Part shown: piece after piece, positions 36,746 to 48,504 of the stretch
Layout: each line of letters starts with the position of its first letter
How positions within the stretch are numbered: position 1 is the first letter of the stretch
Assembly (NCBI GenBank): GCA_036346225.1
Contig: JARFIW010001082.1
Span: 124,001 to 188,000 of the forward strand
DNA: 64,000 nt
Reading direction: 5' to 3'
Origin: Platerodrilus igneus
Taxonomy: Eukaryota; Arthropoda; Insecta; Coleoptera; Lycidae
Notes under the pieces: model-generated
Seen by the model: the letters and a program-made list of their open reading frames with translations, nothing else
Database searches by the model: none
Told to the model about the DNA's origin: nothing
Made by a program: the position numbers and the translations under genes

Positions 36746-37094
36746 CTACAATATCGCCGAACGCCCGGTGTATTTAAACGCCCAGTTGCCTTGCTGACCG
36801 CCACCTCTCTGTTCCTCAAAAATATCTAAATTAATTTTAAAATCAACACAATTAAATGCAGTATGCCTCGACTAGCTCAGTTATACCTTGCACAGAGTGA
36901 ACGACGATATGGTAACACAGAATAATTACCCACTCTTTTTTAATACTTTGTATGCCCGAATAAGACAAATGAAATTCGCCAAATTTTGTATAATAGGCTA
37001 AAAAAGTGTACAATTTATAACTCTACGTCTTTGTAGTATCATTAGCTATAAAAAACTTTTAAATTGAATGAAAATAAATATTCTTGTTAACTCA

Positions 37095-37965
37095 TTAATT
37101 CCCAAGCATTGAAAATAAGGCGTTACAAAATGTTGCGTTTACGCAACTTTGGGATTAGGTACTGAATTATACAAAGATCAAGGCGTATGGAAATCTTGAA
37201 AACAATTTGGGTGAAGATGCACTTGGCAATTTATGCACATATATATTCTTGTGATTTTGCATTGTCTACATCTCCTTCTGGCTGAATTTTCTTGTTCGGC
37301 TATAACGTGCGTCCAGTATTTTCAAATTTTATTTCACTAAGCAAAAAACTTTTAGATTGCCGCCCATAAACTGGGTTTGAAGAGTTAACATTCGATGTAG
37401 CTCTTTCGAGATTTCTGCCCACGTTATGTTCATTATTTATTTTTCAAATTTTATAAGTGTTATAGCTACATACGAGTTGAATTCTAGTTGTGTTGTTTTC
37501 ATTTTTTTTCCTATGCTGTATATTTTACAGGACTTGACTATTGCGCTATCTATCAAATTTGTAAAAAGTGACCACCACCACTTCTTTCCTTTTACACGTA
37601 TTCTGTAATTTGCTATGCCATTATCATGGAGACTAACTCCTTCCATATGTTGATTATACTCGGCATTACGTTTGGTTGAGGAATGACAATAACTTTCTTT
37701 TCTATTATATCTTTCAGCAGGTACTAATGGTTCAACGCTACAATTATTTGTAGCAACTGTTACCACTGAATTGTCATTCCATCTTACCAACAGTGCTTCA
37801 TTTTTCTTATTGAAAGAAGGGTCATAGCTGCCTCTTTCTTCTTTCTTCATACTTTTTGCCGTGTCTGAATATTGTTACGGGTGCAATTTTCACGGATAGT
37901 ACATGTAGCATGAAAACCTCTAGCCTTTAGTAAACAAAATAAATTGTGAGAAGAAAAAAGTTGTA
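37095..37965 (-). mobile_element. piggyBac-type transposon, 3' part
   Basis: A piggyBac transposase C-terminal half lies on the minus strand. Downstream of its stop the sequence runs to ccc at 37101, next to ttaa at 37095-37098, and TTAA is the obligatory piggyBac target. A short palindrome, ttgcgtttacgcaa (about 37135-37148), lies just inside that end. The opposite end is missing: a LINE fragment starts at 38066. Confidence 0.72.
37178..37965 (-). pseudogene. piggyBac transposase, C-terminal half with Cys-rich domain
   Basis: On the minus strand, SSHNLFCLLKARGFHATCTI then RENCTRNN corresponds to the piggyBac DDE region in which GT.REN is conserved. A frame change at about 37855 leads into MKKEERGSYDPSF and LLVRWNDNSVVTVAT, then YNQHMEGVSLHDNGIANYRI and GKKWWWSLFTNLIDSAIV, which contains the third catalytic-region Asp equivalent in VSLHD (normally GVDxxD, so the first Asp of that motif is lost). 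After another stop and frame change comes the C-terminal zinc-binding tail, ARRRCRQCKITRIYMCINC then QVHLHPNCFQDFH, with stop at 37178. The targeting Cys/His spacing is intact. The N-terminal half is absent. Confidence 0.86.
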
Positions 37966-38065
37966 AAAAATATACGATGCTGAGCGGGACGTGGTATAAC
38001 AGATACAAGTTCTAGAAGTACTTCTTTTGCTAAACCTAAGTTCTACTGTTTTATAAATATATATC

Positions 38066-38360
38066 ATATTTCACCGATATTCAGTGGTATGTGAAGGAGG
38101 TCAAGCAACTTGCGTTTACCAAGATACCCAATACTTAGACATTTACCGAATTAATAATTTTCCAATAAATCATTTCGCACAATCAACATTAGTTAAAAAT
38201 ATTGTAAAACCAACATCTGTAGTTGTTAATAATAGTTAATCATCAGGTTTTAGTGCAATTATTTTTTCCTCGTTACGTTTTCTGTCTTGGAGCTGGTTGG
38301 ATGCGTACCTCCACTGATTTCTATTTTAAGCTAGCCTACACAGTTCCTTAAAATTTCCAC
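38066..38360 (-). repeat. LINE 3' end, tandem copy 1
   Basis: It aligns with 38410-38698. Both begin (plus strand) atttcaccgatattcagtgg and end in ttcc(c)a(c)-type sequence after a shared ctgatttctattttaag / ttgatttctattttgag segment. Confidence 0.85.
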
Positions 38361-38409
38361 AGCCTATATACAGCTCGATTTCCCATATAGTGTTTTCCCA
38401 AAAATATAC

Positions 38410-38698
38410 CCTATTTCACCGATATTCAGTGGTACGTAAAGGAATTAAGCAACCGTGGGTACCAAGATCCACAGCATTTAGGTATTGCTGCAATAATACC
38501 TTTTCAGAGTAAATCCTTTCGCGTAGTTAACATTAGTTGAGAATACTGCAAAACCAACAACTGTAGTTGCTTATAATAATCATCAGGATTAAGTACACTT
38601 TTTTTCGTCATTCGGTTTTCCGTCTTGGAACTGTTTGGACGCGTACCTCCATTGATTTCTATTTTGAGTTAGCCCACACATTTCCCTGAAATTCCCAC
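38410..38698 (-). repeat. LINE 3' end, tandem copy 2
   Basis: This is the partner of 38066-38360, diverged by substitutions and a few indels. Both encode the same C-terminal WRYAS(N/K)Q peptide in reverse. Confidence 0.85.
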
Positions 38699-38826
38699 AC
38701 AACTTCTTTCTTCCCCTACCATTTCTAGAACATATTTGTTCATAACTTTGTCTGTTTATGTTATCTTCAACATGCGTCTATAGCACCACATTTCAAGAAC
38801 GTCAACCCTTTTTCTGACCGCTTCTC

Positions 38827-39190
38827 CTACTGTCCAAGTTTCACGGCTGTACAGTGCTGTGCTCCACACAGATGCATTAAGCAATTTTTACTGGTTTCTA
38901 TGATTGTTGTCTTTGAACACAGCTGTTGCCTTTCCTTGTTAAATGTAGCACGACCTTGTGCTAATCTTTGTTTTACATCTTTTGCGCTTTTTTCTTCTTG
39001 AACTGTTTCAATTTCATTAAGAGCTGCTTCCAACTCTTTCTTACTAGATGCTAATACCTAAATGATTTGGAAATCTAAGCATATCAACCTTTTATCCCTG
39101 CATAATAATTCTCTTCGATTTACAAATTAGAAATTAATGAGGATAGGGCGCATCGCTGTCTCACCTCTTTCCTAATAATTACTTCTCTAT
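38827..39190 (-). pseudogene. LINE reverse transcriptase remnant
   Basis: This contains the GVRQGC-like palm/finger block (VRQRCALSS) and the region after the palm (VLASSKKELEAALNEI, DVKQRLAQGRATFN). The catalytic YADD block that should lie between them has been deleted, so no polymerase activity is possible. The conserved downstream stretch normally reading WS..LYG.ETWT appears as CGAQHCTAVKLGQ. It continues below 38827 in another frame into the EMWCYRRMLKIT block. Confidence 0.8.
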
Positions 39191-41699
39191 GGTTCGTTAC
39201 AAATTCTTAAAGAAATGACTTTGCAAATATTAATTGGCAACAGTCAAAAGCTAGGAGTATGTTTAGAATATGAAGATGAACAATTTAAGAAATTATTATA
39301 ATATTAGTTATATTGTACTTTGCTATTTCTTAAATAGATACTTAAACTTACAGTAATTGGTGTACGTTTGTTCTTCTGTTATCAATATCTCAAGAACAGA
39401 AAAAGTGGATTTAAAGGTATATGAAATGTTTTGATTGGAATCACCACAAGGACAACTGATGTAATTTTGTCAGTTATTTCATATAACACTAAGTATATTC
39501 TTTTACCCTTGAAAAACAGTGGCTGCGTGTTATAACAATTAACTCGTAACATGCTTTTTCATTTATTACATAACCAGTGTCCATTTTCTTATATTTAATG
39601 AATCTATTATTTTTTGTATGAAAAGTAAAATAATCTCCCTTTTTTCTGAATTCGTTTCTGTGTATGTTATAAATCATTCGTTACATTGTATGCTTAGAAT
39701 CATTTAATAAGTATAAATACGTTAAAATACTTTGACTGTTCTCAGGAATTTACTACGAACACGCATTATCAAAATGTGAAGTCTTTCTATTTCAATTGGG
39801 CGTAGAGCATCAACTAATTTGAATAGGCTAATTTCGGTAGAGATAAATAAATGTTGAAACGTTGGAGATGATTACACGAACCAAAAGTAATCTCTTGAGT
39901 TTGGGATTTGATGAAACGCGGTTGTGCTTTTGGGTGTGCCGTTCTCGTAGTCATCGTCGATGTTGTGCTCAAGTTGCTTGTTTTTTTAACCTTTTTTCGT
40001 ACCTTTTCTTTAGGGCGCTACAACTACTATCGGTCAGCACCACGTCAAAAAATTTACAGCAAACCGGACCCACTGAAAACCGTTTGATAAGCTCGTCACC
40101 AAGGACTGAATGGTGAATGTTATAATTTTAAGATTTGTATGTACAAATTTGAAGTACTCGAACCCTAATATTTAATTAAGTACGGGTTGAACACGTAATA
40201 CAGTCAGATATTTCAAATAATCAATTTTACTATAAATACCTTCTTTTAAAAAGTGAGCATATTTATTGCTTAAATGCATTCACTTTACTGAATATACAAT
40301 TTGTGTCTTTGTGTGCATTTAGTCCAATCTAGGTTAATTGTACATTACAACGTTTCCAAGTTTCTTTAACAAACAAAGGAACTACAGTAGAGATTGAACG
40401 TGTCTAGCGTTCTTATCGACAAGCACGTTAATAATTTGTTCCACTATAGCTTCAATAGTTGCAGACATGATGCACATTGAATAATAATTAATAAAGAAGT
40501 TAGATAGGTAGATCCTATTCCAGCGTACTTTGCAGAAAAACGGTGAAATATCTTAGTAAGTTTTTACTATCTTTTACTATCTTAATAAGTTTTAAATTTT
40601 TACGCATTCATGAAAGCTTCTTGAAGACGATTACAAACACTTTGATTTTAATAATCCATAGTTGAGCCAAATATTGATTAGCTTTCGTATAATTATATGT
40701 CTATAAAGATTAAGTTGATCGCATGTTTTCTCATGTGATATAAATCGAAACCATCCCTAAGCCTAAGGATACCGGATTAAGAGGATTTTATGCTAGACCA
40801 AACTAACCATAAAAATTTGCGATACTTATTTTGCTGAAGCTTCGTTTATAAAGTTTGACTCTAAAGTGGAGTAAGAAAGCTCTCTGAATGTTGACCCATG
40901 ATCCACAAAATCATCCTTTACGTACCAGACAAATCAAATATGGTCAGGTGTACATGTTAAGATGCTTGAATTTTACAAATAAAATACCAGTATTATCTTG
41001 GAGGAGAAATATTTCATTTATAGTGTTTTCGAGAAGTTTCTCAACTGAACAGCTGATATAAACACTTCAATTCAGATAAATATTTGCTTGTTCCTGAAGG
41101 TAAACTGTACTGAGAAATCTTATACAGCCAGCCTTTTGAAAACAGGTTTAACTAGATGAGAATTTTCAAAGTTTAGATAAGAAGATCACAGAGCAATGTA
41201 AACCTATTTAATATTTCATGACATAAAGTTTGAGGTTTTAGTCTTCTCCCAAATGTCTTATATTTCGCTTAATGAAAAAAAACATCTCATAAGTCCAGAC
41301 AAAAAATGTAAGAACTATATGAAAAGTGTTTATTAGGTTATTGTTGCGAATAGAAATGACGATAGATTATTCGAGCTGCAAGACTAAACTAAAAGTGCAC
41401 AGAGTGATAGTACATAACTAGAGGAAGGAATTTATGGCAGTTTGATACCAATACTACAACTCTGCTCTTTCTATTGATCATGATCAGTGCCGAATTAGTA
41501 ACTTTGGAACGTGCAGTTATAGCTGGGGCCCCATTTTTCAGAAAATCTATGCAAGTCAGTTCAATATGTAAATAAAATGCGCTTTTTATGCCAATCTACT
41601 CATTTATCATCAAAGATTGAAACTATGAAAGAAAAAACATAATTAAAATGAAAGTGAACGCATGTTTTTCAGAAGACTTCAATCAAATTTAAAAAATAA
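39191..41699. other. AT-rich stretch, no gene recognised
   Basis: An 84-codon open frame at 39862-40116 has Arg/Cys-rich and hydrophobic parts but no recognised family, and I do not call it a gene. A ggggcccca patch at about 41525 resembles hAT termini and may belong to the hAT fragment that follows. Confidence 0.45.
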
Positions 41700-41709
41700 T
41701 TTTATCAAT

Positions 41710-42067
41710 ATTTACAGAACAGTTTCTTTCTACACACAAAATCAGCCAAAGAGTTGACCAGTTCTTGTCCCAACTGTGATCTCAGCCCAGTTTTTACAAT
41801 ATTTAGTTTAGCAAAAACTCACTCGCAAATAACTTGTCTGTAATGTAAAGTTAGAATGTACCTGAAGGACAAATGTAAATTGTTAAAAAGACCCGACTCA
41901 GATGACAGTTGAAACAGTAAACGGTTTCGATCCAATTCAATAGACCTTGTAAGTAGATATGCAAGGTTACCACGAGCGCAAAAAACCGGTTTTCTTATGG
42001 GATTTAACATGGGAAATTCTAAGGTCCAAAAAGACCATTTTTGCCAGATACAAAGGTCATTCACCAC
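41710..42067 (-). pseudogene. hAT transposase fragment 3, C-terminal dimerization region
   Basis: The minus strand reads LHLSFRYILTLHYRQVICE, a stop, then VFAKLNIVKTGLRSQLGQEL and VNSLADFVC. This is the hAT dimerization domain, in which a (C/A)ER.FS.L..IKT..RS...Q..L..L pattern is typical; the stop replaces the Arg after the conserved Glu. It is not close in sequence to the other two hAT copies in the window. Upstream parts are not recognised. Confidence 0.7.
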
Positions 42068-42543
42068 GGGCGATCCTACATTTAAGGTTCACGCGACTTT
42101 CGCTCAGCCGTTTTAAATAAAAATTCTGGTGCCGTCGGATCCACAATCCCTACCCCAATCCGACCTCTCACCGTCCTAAATAAAAATGAAGAATCATTAA
42201 AGTGCTTTATTACACATTGCACTTACATATTTTATATACTATATCACACATATTTTTAATATTGCTTATATGGATATCAGTTTATCTGAATTAACATAAA
42301 ACATATATTGATTGCTTTTATCTAAGTTAAGATTGTTTAGACTAACAAACCTAAATACTACATTAACAAATAACAGTACATTTACAATAGGATTGAAGGT
42401 ACCAATCCAATCAACATATAATACATAACTTTACACCTATTACATTTAAATTAACATTTTATTTAGATATTTACATTTATTTACTGGATAAACATATTTA
42501 CATTTACATACTACATGCATATATTAGACTAATTTATTATAAT
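42068..42543. other. AT-rich gap, no gene recognised
   Basis: Short repetitive acatttaca-type phrases occur at 42370-42520. No coding motif. Confidence 0.45.
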
Positions 42544-43240
42544 TTAAACCGCCTCCTCAATTTCTATGCTAACTATGAAATAATAACCTATGAGTAATGT
42601 CTTGTTTGATCCTGGTATTAAATAACTTTTATCATCATGTGGACTTAAGACTATTTTATCTTGAATGATTGTATGAACATGATGTTTAGATGAGTGGATT
42701 AAATTTTGTGACACGTACTTTTCTACACAACGAGAAAAGTCGTCAAATGTGATATGGTTTTTAGTAACTGATTTTTTAATTCCCTTGGCCTTTTTAGCTA
42801 CCCCGAAATTAGAGAAAGCCGCTAGCGGTATAGAAGTATCTTCTTGTATACGCAAGCGTTCAGCTTCATCCTCTTCGGATGCTTTGAAAACCTTCGTCAC
42901 ATACATTTTGGATCTCAACTTGATAAAGTTGGTCACAATCCGTCCATTGTTCTCACCTTTCTCATTTCCAATACTTTTTTATGTACTATTTTACTATTTT
43001 ATAGATGTTGTCCTGCTGATAGTCTGAAGTATCAAAATATTTGTGACAGTCCCGCCTCATAGCTTCATAGGGATCACGGTTTAATATTTTATAGATAAGG
43101 CTATCTGTGTTGGTATATAGAACACTACAGTCCTTTCTAAATGTGGATAACATGTATTTATAGTGAAAATCATAGATAGTGAGTTTAGATAACTCTAGTA
43201 CATACATCCCCACATATATCGGTTTATTAAAATAAAAAAT
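42544..43240 (-). pseudogene. Family B DNA polymerase fragment of Polinton/virus type
   Basis: The minus strand begins FNKPIYVGMYVLELSKLTIY then DFHYKYMLSTF, followed by VLYTNTDSLIYKI, the polymerase motif C normally YTDTDS; the first Asp is replaced by Asn, so catalysis is lost. DPYEAMRRDCHKYFDTSDY comes next. After a frame change at about 42985 comes NNGRIVTNFIKLRSKMYVT and AKGIKKSVTKNHITFDDFSR, the C-terminal thumb portion in which LR.KMY and (K)AKG.KK are typical. This layout is that of protein-primed type B polymerases carried by Polinton/Maverick transposons and related DNA viruses. Upstream exonuclease and palm motifs A and B are not seen. It is an old inserted copy, not a functional gene. 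Confidence 0.8.
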
Positions 43241-44454
43241 GGAATTCTTTGTTCATCTAAAAATACGTAAATTGTAAGATATAAGCTCGTTAGAAATTGT
43301 TTTTCTTTGTATTGTGACAATTATGCATGATGTTTTGTTTCGTAAAATACTGATAAACTTATACAACATTTACTTTTAGTTGAAATATTGAGTTAAAGTA
43401 TTAGATGTATAAAATCTGGACAGTGCAAGTTTTAATTGAATATTGGAAACGTGTTGCAAATTCTTATGATTTAATCAATATGTCTGCGCTTCAAGGACTT
43501 TTTGTTAAGAAGCGCTTGAAAAGCATTAAAATTACTAACTATACCATCTTCTTACTGGAATTTCAACGCTAGCTTCAGCATCTTTATATTGAGATGACAA
43601 CGAATGTTCGTACCGATATCTTTGTATTATATTGCTTCTCATATTTCATTTATATTATACTCTTCATGCTTTTTCTCAGTTTAATAAAGATGATTTTTCT
43701 AAAGGTTCTTTGATATTAATCTCATTAACAAAAATGTGTTGTGATTCAGGCCGCTTTAACTCAATTTCAATCTCTTAGACAGCACCAAAAGGTTCACAAG
43801 TTGAACGACCTAAAGCAACGAATTCAAATGTTATATAATTTTCTATATCAGTATGTGGTTCGTATTTTAAACTGTCCTCTTTAGCTTCTTCGGTTTGGTC
43901 AATATCATTAAATCATACTTGATTAGAATGTTTTTGTTGTTTTCTATATTTTTCTTTTTTATTTCAGGTGATGATTTATTTTCATCCAATTCTTCTGCTT
44001 TTCGATGTAATGTTGGTTGAATTTGTGTTTCCGGTATTGGCAAACTCAAATCAAGAGAGAATTCTTCTTGACCTAAAGAATGCTTACAATTTTGGTACTA
44101 CACTGTACTAACTAAAGTATCTCGAAAAACTTGTTCAGTAAATAATACAACTCAGAAGCTTGCTGTTCATAAATTGTTATATATTTTTATCGCCTTCAAT
44201 ACCTGATGGACATGTTTCAGAATTTAGTTCTCGTTTATGTAAAGTTTCTTCTCCGTAACTTCTCAAATATTCTTCACGCACTGCTTTTAACATTTGCTTT
44301 AATAATTGTGAGTTAATTGTTGGTCTCCAGCAAACTGTGCAATTATTTGTTTAATTCTAGAGAACAGATTACTAGGGTTATATACTTTTGTTCTACTATT
44401 TTATAATTCTTTCAACGTTTGTATTAAAATGGTTTTTAAAAGTTGCTGCTCTTC
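43241..44454 (-). other. Possible upstream remains of the polymerase-bearing element
   Basis: The minus strand has short open pieces rich in Lys/Glu (SPEIKKKNIENNKN at 43930-43980; MLKAVREEYLRSYGEE at about 44270). They could be other genes or linker regions of the same element, but I recognise no family. No Polinton-type terminal repeat was identified. Confidence 0.3.
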
Positions 44455-44531
44455 CAGTGTTGGACAGGACCATCGGGTAGCAGGTCAAATGCCCTTTGTG
44501 CCAAACAGCTTGGTGGACCAAACAAATACGG
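44455..44531 (+). repeat. Dispersed repeat terminus, copy B
   Basis: It starts cagtgttggacagg and aligns inverted with 12588-12663. It has the look of an hAT-type terminus. Confidence 0.65.
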
Positions 44532-46789
44532 ACGATATAAAAAATAGTAAATATTTTTATTTACTTCAATAAAAATACGAAAACATGAATTTTGATAACA
44601 TTAAATACAAGGAAACGCTATAGTAGGAAACAAACAAACGTGCGTTTGCCTCATCTCACTACACATAAAGAGAACAACTATAATATAATTATGTTACTTA
44701 TGTCTACTAATTTCACGATTATAAAGTAAGATAGCTGTAGAAAGGTGCGTCGTTTCAATGCTGTAATGAAGAAATAGCAAACGTTGTGTCTAATTTTGGT
44801 TCATATAGTTTGTAAATTCTCGTGTGCTTTTGAAAGCTAGGTTACGCTTGTCGGGTTAGAGTAGGTTCTGGTTCATTTATCATTTTGAATTTTCTTCAAT
44901 TAATTGTATTGTAGAACATTTTTTTGCAAAACTATTGGCATTTCATTTTGACATTAAAAATGTTTTGTAATAAACATTTAACTTTACATACACAATTGGT
45001 GATTGAAATTTTTTTGCAATTATGGATGTTTGGTCAATTTCTAGTAGTGAAACGTTTACTCCAGTAACTTAACCCAAACATTATTTTCGCATTCCTTCGA
45101 CTCTTTAGCAAGATCCACTTGTTAATGTTGATAGAACGTTATATTCCAAGGCCATTTTAAATTCTGGAGTTTGCTGGACATACGTTTTCATGGAATCGAA
45201 GCGTTCGATTACAAACAATTAGTCATAAGTAGCCTTGTTTGGTTTCTACTATAGTCCACTTGTTTCCTTAAACGCAGCTCGAAGTCAAAGAGCTCCACGT
45301 TCTTTGCGGTATCTGGCTTACGTGCTTCCGTTGACGCGGCATATATTTGAAGAGAAAGTTTGCACTGCTCGTTGATGCGGTATGATTTAAGTGAGAGCGG
45401 CATGTGTTGGTCGGTCGAAAATCAACGCAATTTTAAATCAAAAATCTATTCATTTTTTTCTTTCGTGTAAATCTCTTGTTTCTTTAATTCGACCGTATTT
45501 CTGTTGGAAGTGATAAAAGAATATGCTATACAAATATTAGTGCAAATAGGCCATTCTTTCAACACATTCAATGCCGACGGTCTTGAGCGAGGTGGAATCC
45601 ATTTTCTATATCAAAACTAAATCTTAGAAAAAAAAGGAATTCAATCTGAAAATACCAAATCCTAACCAAATTTATTGTTGGTAAGATCATCGATTGCTAT
45701 AGAGAATGTAACGGCCAGGCAGGACGTTTTGCATCTGCTTGTACATTAGGCTAAGGCTTGCAAATCGTCTAAACTCAACACCGTGCATCCAAGATAATAA
45801 AGATAACTTTCTACATTCCGGTATTTCGTAGCTACTATATACTCAAAGTCTCATATTAAGGACCTTTTTTTTTTTAGGATAGACATGGCTGATTGTAGTA
45901 ACCGTATAGCATTTACACCGCAAAGTTATTACAGCGATGCACATTCCTTGAAAAACAAAAGAATCGCCACAAAATAAAACCTTGTGCTTGTATTCATGCA
46001 ATATTTATATTGCCGGAGGCCATCGTTTTAACCCCAATAGCTTCACTCAGCACAGTAATGATCCTCTTTTGGACTGTCGTTTCGCTTGAAACTCGTCCAT
46101 GTTCCGATAAAACTTCTTAGAAATCGTGTTTTTAAAAGAACATTTTCTGTCGACCAAAAACCCACGTGAAAAATAATTTCCAAAACATTATGTGTTGACA
46201 CGAGAACGGAGTGAATTGCTTTGATAAACATAAAAAATCGTTAACCTTTTGGACGCGTGCCTACCAACTATGATTGTCTGCAACCAGCTTTGCAGATTCC
46301 TAGAGGTAAGTGTAACATAAGTTGCTTATTTTCCTTATTATCATAAGAATTTATTGCTTGAAGTACATGCGTCCTCGAACTTATAGTAAGCGTACTAAAA
46401 AATTATACCTTAGCCCGGGAAAACAAATGCTATAGTAAACAAAGCTATTGATGAGGCGTATATATTTAACGTTCTCGGAACACTTGATAATCGTTAAGGA
46501 CAAAATGTTTTAATGCGATAGATACTCAATTTTCAATACTATAATAATATTTCGGAAGCAAACGTTTTTGATAAGAAACTATTAGTTATATTACTAGAGT
46601 AATTTGCTATATCTAAATGATAATAGCATGTACTAATAAAATCTCCAGGGTGTTGAATGAGCATTTACTCAAATTTCAGGGACGGAACCTAACAATGTGC
46701 ATAAGACATTTTTAAATATTGCCCACTGGATCAAATAACGCCAGTTCGATACTGTGTTTTTCTAAAGATTCGTCAACCAATGAATTTTA
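44532..46789. other. AT-rich stretch, no gene recognised
   Basis: Two minus-strand open frames (45209-45403, 64 codons; 46043-46231, 62 codons) sit in locally less AT-rich sequence but show no family motif. They may be remnants of unknown elements. Confidence 0.4.
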
Positions 46790-46982
46790 ATGCATAATTT
46801 TGCCTGGCAATTGGAAAATAATTCGAGCATAGAAGAACGAAAATTAATATAAAAATTGTGGGTTATTTTGCAAAAAGAAAAGCCCGTAACTAGTTTAGCT
46901 GTTCTAGCAGGTCATCAGACGGACGCATCTCTTTTTGCAAAACAGCCAACAAAGATTTTGAATAATACCCAAATCCTGGTGT
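46790..46982 (+). repeat. Unknown ORF-bearing repeat, copy 1 (truncated)
   Basis: It matches 48640-48838 inverted. Both encode a peptide beginning M(H/N)NFAW followed by NNxSIEERKL, LQKEK, and FAKQPTKILN. This copy has a stop after ERKLI and loses similarity exactly where the fold-back element (46983-47326) begins. Confidence 0.78.
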
Positions 46983-47326
46983 ATTTATACGTACAAAATG
47001 CGCCCTCTATACTAGAGTGTAACCAACCAACTATTGGTGACCGTTGAAGCCTCCGACATATTAGTATAGATGGCATTGCCAGACAAAATTTTAATAACTG
47101 ATCAAAAACTGTTGAAAATTAAAATACATCAAATTTATTTTTGTTTATTTATTTTCATTTATTTTTTTTTTATTTATGTTCATTTTCAACGTTGTCTTTT
47201 GACCAGTTGTTAAAATTTTGTCTGGCAGTGTTATTTATACTAACATGTCGGAGACTTGAACGGTCACCGATAGTTGGTTGATTACATTGGTTATAGAGGA
47301 CGCATGAGAAATATTTTGTACGTATA
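46983..47326. mobile_element. Fold-back / MITE-like element with about 140-bp inverted arms
   Basis: The left arm 46983-47120 and right arm 47183-47326 are reverse complements over nearly their full length. Shared landmarks are tatacgtacaaaa, cctctata, caaccaactat, ggtgaccgtt, ctccgacat and gccagacaaaattttaa. The right arm has a 7-bp insertion near its end. The central loop is a T-rich 60 bp. No coding capacity. It can fold into a long hairpin. Confidence 0.86.
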
Positions 47327-48161
47327 GATTGTTACGTTTATTTTCTACATAAATTCAATACTCTATATAGTGTAGCTGTTCAGTATGAGCCCGCTTAACG
47401 TAATTTTAACTCAAATCCACTTTGCTTTTAAAACGAAAATTTATTCGATAAATTAAATAGTCAATACCTACTTGTAGATATTCGATAATTTGTTAAACAT
47501 TCCGATAACTTATAATTGCTTTCTCTTGTGTTTCCCATTTAAAGACTTGTCCAAATATTAAATCCTAATATTATTTGATAGCGTGTTTTCCAGTTTGCTA
47601 ATCGTGCTTTCGATAACGCGAGGATTGCAGTTCGAACTCGTGTTATTTGAACCCATTTTTAATTTGATTCTGCAACTTGTGCGTTGAAATATTTTCTACA
47701 TTATTCGTCACAGTAATTCAAAAGCAATGCACGTTTTTTTGTTCGACAAGTAGAAGGCATCTTGCGTGTATTGGTGAGGTTTCCCGCGCTTACGCATTCT
47801 AATCAGATTCTTTTTTAGCTGGGGGCCGAATTGGTTCTTTCTGTATGTAGGCCCAACTCGCAACTGTTTTTTTGCCATAGATCAATTGTCGTTGCTTGTA
47901 GATCGCAAATGCCGTTATGATAACAGGGTAAACAGATCCCGACTACCGTGGTGTTGCTATGCTGACTCACCCCTGACGGGTTGCAAGCTAAGTATCCAAA
48001 CACATACAGGTATACAACTTGTTTTCTTTTGTGTATATCAATGGCATATTTCGTATCAGCGTTTGGTGTAGTTAGGTGATAAGAAACGTCACACTGTAGA
48101 GCTATTGTTTGTTGCTGCGAATCGATATTATCGCTCTACAGGTATGTTGTATCATTGGTTA
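47327..48161. other. Gap with an unidentified open frame
   Basis: A minus-strand frame at 47815-48003 (62 codons) is relatively rich in Cys (CLPCYHNGICDL) and lies in sequence less AT-rich than its surroundings. I do not recognise it. Confidence 0.35.
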
Positions 48162-48390
48162 AAAATGTTTGACAGACACACGCTTTTTTTTCGGCTGATT
48201 GGTTTATTTCACAAACGGTATTATGTAGAATTTAAAAAGAATGTTTGACAAAAGCTCTCACACGTTAATTCTTTTCTACTGATTAGTTTATTTTAAAAAA
48301 AAGTATTACGGGCAATTTTAAAAACGCTTGACAAAAGCTCTCACTTGATTATTTTCTACTGATTAGTTTTATTTTGTGTAAAATACGAAA
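48162..48390. repeat. Tandem repeat, about 78-bp unit, 3 copies
   Basis: Units share (a/c)gtttgaca(a/g)a, gctctcac and ttttctactgattagttta, with A-rich spacers. The first unit, starting about 48162, is the most diverged. Confidence 0.8.
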
Positions 48391-48504
48391 TGCGCACTTT
48401 GTATCTACGGTACTAAATTGTTCATATCACATAATTGTTTGCTTTGAAATAGTAACGCTTAATTTATTGATTTTGCTGGTTTGTGCAGAATCCTTTATTT
48501 ATTT

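Larger units (their letters stand above)
38066..39190 (-). mobile_element. RTE-type LINE, 3' fragment with internal deletion and duplicated tail
   Basis: The minus strand encodes the end of an endonuclease/reverse-transcriptase LINE of the RTE-like kind common in insects. VRQRCALSSLISNL at about 39160 is the reverse transcriptase block normally reading GVRQGC.LSP. A deletion then joins to VLASSKKELEAALNEIE (about 39055). RATFNKERQQLCSK follows, then VRKRVDVLEMWCYRRMLKIT at about 38810. The C-terminal CGNFREMCGLTQNRNQWRYA and its tail are present twice, as tandem copies of about 290 bp (38066-38360 and 38410-38698). Confidence 0.84.

Noticed and set aside
45209..45403. 64-codon minus-strand frame in a less AT-rich patch
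   Set aside because: No family recognised, no second copy in the window, and no splice signals, so it is only mentioned in the gap entry.
47815..48003. 62-codon Cys-containing minus-strand frame
   Set aside because: Suggestive composition only; no domain or copy supports it.
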